A stretch of DNA of 64,000 nt. Origin: Nitrospirota bacterium. GTDB taxonomy: Bacteria > Nitrospirota > Thermodesulfovibrionia > Thermodesulfovibrionales > Dissulfurispiraceae. Every line of letters begins with the position of its first letter. The first letter of the stretch is position 1. The notes below the pieces were generated by a model that was given only the letters and a program-made list of their open reading frames with translations, ran no database searches and was not told where the DNA came from. This document shows positions 63,908 through 64,000 of the stretch, piece after piece. Both the position numbers and the translations under genes were made by a program. The stretch spans positions 62,001 to 126,000 of the forward strand of contig WSNO01000013.1 of NCBI GenBank assembly GCA_009773415.1. Reading direction: 5' to 3'.

Positions 63908-64000
63908 TTATCTATGTTCATCAAATGTTCGTGAAATCTGACGTGCAACCATATCGACCATAAATATGGCTTTTGAATAATCCATGCGTGTCGGCCCGAT
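63908..64000 (-). CDS. hrcA: Heat-inducible repressor HrcA, C-terminal end
   Basis: The last 30 codons of a minus-strand frame cut by the window edge. They read IGPTRMDYSKAIFMVDMVAR and end in DEHR before a TAA, matching the HrcA C-terminus (IGPTRMDY is a family hallmark). HrcA represses heat-shock operons through CIRCE elements, which would be upstream outside the window. Confidence 0.85.
   Translation of the reverse strand: MGPTRMDYSKAIFMVDMVARQISRTFDEHR

Noticed and set aside
1-64000. tRNA, rRNA, tmRNA or riboswitch genes
   Set aside because: None could be recognised by eye in the intergenic regions; a structural RNA scan was not possible.

Overview
The window looks like an ordinary housekeeping stretch of a chromosome from a Gram-negative, probably anaerobic bacterium with moderate GC content. 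LptD, Pal, a porin with a C-terminal phenylalanine and a lipopolysaccharide (LPS) glycosyltransferase cluster show an outer membrane. A six-gene Rnf complex points to anaerobic or ferredoxin-based energy metabolism. The mix (Rnf with a ferredoxin-rich RnfB, TrpB2, an RNA ligase partner protein, hrcA-grpE-dnaK-dnaJ) would fit Nitrospirota or a deltaproteobacterial-type lineage, but this is inference and no rRNA is present to settle it. There is no prophage, transposase, CRISPR array, tRNA or rRNA.

Layout. 1-6.8 kb: the end of mfd, a TPR lipoprotein, a VapBC-type toxin-antitoxin pair with a damaged toxin active site, a porin, UDP-glucose dehydrogenase and a TPR protein; dispersed short repeats lie between these genes. 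6.8-15 kb (minus strand): one long probable operon, galT-glgA-histidine kinase-response regulator-rlmD-suhB-hypothetical. 15-26.5 kb: a metallo-beta-lactamase-fold hydrolase, surE, a DUF4143 ATPase, a 600-base degenerate gap, pcm, the rnfCDGEAB operon and an MltD-like lytic transglycosylase. 26.7-31.5 kb: a TPR membrane protein, a PHP phosphoesterase, an ArsR-type regulator divergent from an amidohydrolase, an HDOD protein and a decayed yihY pseudogene.

31.5-42.7 kb: minus-strand trpB-trpA-accD-folC-lptD-truB-purB, with trpB2-trpF running the other way from a shared promoter region, and queF converging on trpF. 42.7-52 kb: an LPS core/O-antigen block (MsbA-like exporter, O-antigen ligase, two heptosyltransferase-like GT9 proteins, four other glycosyltransferases), followed upstream by moaA, cpoB and pal. 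54.5-56.6 kb: a phosphate-transport set (CBS protein, DUF47 protein, Pit transporter). 56.7-64 kb: RNA ligase partner protein, a fused LapA-LapB protein, rlmH, rsfS, rsmE, dnaJ, dnaK, grpE and the end of hrcA.

The genes serve envelope building (LptD, LPS cluster, Pal/CpoB, LapAB, UDP-glucose dehydrogenase), energy conservation (Rnf), tryptophan synthesis, translation quality control and chaperones. The most interesting signals are small-scale: frequent promoters whose -10 box lies 6-10 bases before the start codon (likely leaderless mRNAs), recurrent perfect extended -10 boxes, two genes whose best-placed start is not a normal start codon, a natural LapA-LapB fusion, an unusual split of the trp genes around a second trpB, and palindromic operators at several promoters. 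I found no convincing wholly new multi-gene system.
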